NCBI GenBank assembly: GCA_903842855.1
Contig: CAIMNT010000143.1
Span: 1-7,006 of the forward strand
DNA: 7,006 nt
Direction: 5' to 3'
From: an uncultured Actinomycetes bacterium
Lineage (GTDB): Bacteria; Actinomycetota; Actinomycetes; Nanopelagicales; Nanopelagicaceae
The position numbers and the translations under genes are program-made. Of the stretch, positions 5,982-7,006 are shown in pieces. A model generated the notes under the pieces. The model worked only from the letters and a program-made list of their open reading frames with translations, made no database searches and had not been told where the DNA came from. Within the stretch, counting starts at the first letter, position 1, and each line of letters opens with the position of its first letter.

Positions 5982-7006
5982 ATGACAACACTTACAAACC
6001 TAGAGCAAGTTCGCCGCGTGGTCACGGCTATTCCGGGACCAAAATCTAATGCGCTAATCCAGCGCCGCGCAGAAGCTGTTTCAGGTGGACTAGGTCTTAC
6101 ATTCCCCGTCGCAATTGAACGCGCTAGCGATGCCATCTTGCTCGATGTTGATGGCAATCAGATTATTGATATGGGTTCCGGAATCGGTGTGACTAACGTC
6201 GGCAATAGCGCTTCACGCGTTGTCGAAAATGTTATTGAGCAAGTTCAAGCATTCACACATACCTGCTTTACCGTTGCTCCTTACTTAAATTACATAGAAG
6301 TCTGCGAAGCTCTTAACCGATTGACTCCAGGTTCACATAAGAAGAAGTCGCTGCTCGTTAACTCTGGCGCAGAAGCCGTAGAGAACGCAGTAAAGATCGC
6401 GCGTCATTACACAAAGCGTCAAGCGATCGTTGTCTTCGAACATGCTTATCACGGCCGCACCAACTTAACGATGGCGCTTAACGCCAAGAACATGCCTTAC
6501 AAAGAGGGCTTCGGTCCATTTGCTCCAGAGATTTATCGCGTGCCAATGCCATATGAGTTCCGTTGGATTGGTCCTAAAGAGACAATCACTGCTGATGCAA
6601 TGGAGATGATTACTCATAAAATTGAGAAAGAGATTGGCGCACATAACGTTGCTGCAATCCTGATCGAGCCAATTCAAGGAGAAGGTGGCTTCATCGTTCC
6701 ACCAAAGGGATTCTTGCCAGCACTTGCGCAGTACTCACGCGAGCACGGCATCATCTTTATGGCAGATGAAGTTCAGAGCGGATTTGCTCGCACCGGTCAT
6801 ATGTTTGCTGTCGAAGAAGAAGGTGTTGTTCCTGACATCTTGATCACCGCAAAGGGAATCGGTGGTGGCTTGCCACTTGCCGGTGTAACTGGACGCGCTG
6901 AGATCATGGACTCCGTTCATATCTCAGGTCTCGGTGGAACATTCGGCGGTAATCCAATTGCTTGCGCTGCAGCACTCGGCGCAATTGCCACCATCGAAGA
7001 GGATGG
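5982..7006 (+). CDS. gabT: 4-aminobutyrate aminotransferase, 5' part (runs off the window)
   Basis: This frame is open from the ATG to the window end: 341 full codons plus two bases. It is a class III PLP aminotransferase that moves the amino group of GABA to 2-oxoglutarate, giving succinate semialdehyde and glutamate. Landmarks: IPGPKSNAL (17-25), DVDGNQIIDMGSGIGVTNVG (55-74), FTHTCF (91-96), VNSGAEAVENAVKIAR (126-141), EHAYHGRTNLTMALNAKN (153-170), EPIQGEGGF (229-237), D262 in FMADEVQSGF contacting the pyridine nitrogen, the PLP lysine K291 in ITAKGIGGGLPLAG, and GGTFGGNPIACAA (318-330). These are diagnostic of actinobacterial GabT; the family is about 440-450 residues, so about 100 are missing. 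5-aminovalerate is a plausible second substrate. The gene is divergent from the decarboxylase and shares its 56-base control region. Confidence 0.92.
   Translation, partial: MTTLTNLEQVRRVVTAIPGPKSNALIQRRAEAVSGGLGLTFPVAIERASDAILLDVDGNQIIDMGSGIGVTNVGNSASRVVENVIEQVQAFTHTCFTVAPYLNYIEVCEALNRLTPGSHKKKSLLVNSGAEAVENAVKIARHYTKRQAIVVFEHAYHGRTNLTMALNAKNMPYKEGFGPFAPEIYRVPMPYEFRWIGPKETITADAMEMITHKIEKEIGAHNVAAILIEPIQGEGGFIVPPKGFLPALAQYSREHGIIFMADEVQSGFARTGHMFAVEEEGVVPDILITAKGIGGGLPLAGVTGRAEIMDSVHISGLGGTFGGNPIACAAALGAIATIEED

Overview
The window looks like chromosomal DNA from an actinobacterium with mid-range base composition (about half G+C by eye) and very tight gene packing. The signs are an actinobacterial-type GlgE and GlgA (glycogen synthase) sequence, a thioredoxin/DUF4395 pair, intergenic gaps of only 9-80 bases, and several genes whose start codon sits 6-7 bases after a TANNNT box, as in leaderless actinobacterial transcripts. 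A streamlined freshwater lineage such as Nanopelagicales (acI) or a relative would fit, but that placement is inference.

Layout. 1-570 is the 3' part of a PfkB-family sugar kinase cut by the window edge. 651-1478 is a two-gene operon: a membrane-anchored thioredoxin-like protein and a DUF4395 membrane protein. 1488-2915 is an aldehyde dehydrogenase that closely resembles 4-aminobutyraldehyde dehydrogenase. 2926-4457 is a broken glycogen/alpha-glucan locus: the first ~197 codons of glgE (maltosyltransferase) run out of frame into the last ~313 codons of glgA. 4447-5925 on the minus strand is an Orn/Lys/Arg decarboxylase. It is divergent from 5982-7006, a 4-aminobutyrate aminotransferase (gabT) that runs off the right edge.

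How the genes fit together. The decarboxylase, the aminobutyraldehyde dehydrogenase and GabT belong to one metabolic idea: basic amino acid to diamine, aminoaldehyde to GABA (or 5-aminovalerate), then to the semialdehyde. The diamine aminotransferase or oxidase linking the first two is not in the window. The glycogen genes sit between these pieces, and as read neither GlgE nor GlgA can be made complete.

The most notable features are the glgE::glgA junction near 3511-3519 (a real deletion or an assembly/amplification chimera) and the repeated TANNNT-N6/7-start promoter geometry, which twice reuses the TAG stop of the upstream gene. I see no RNA gene, insertion sequence, CRISPR array or phage element, and no convincing new defence or mobile system. 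There is no gene-free stretch longer than 80 bases.
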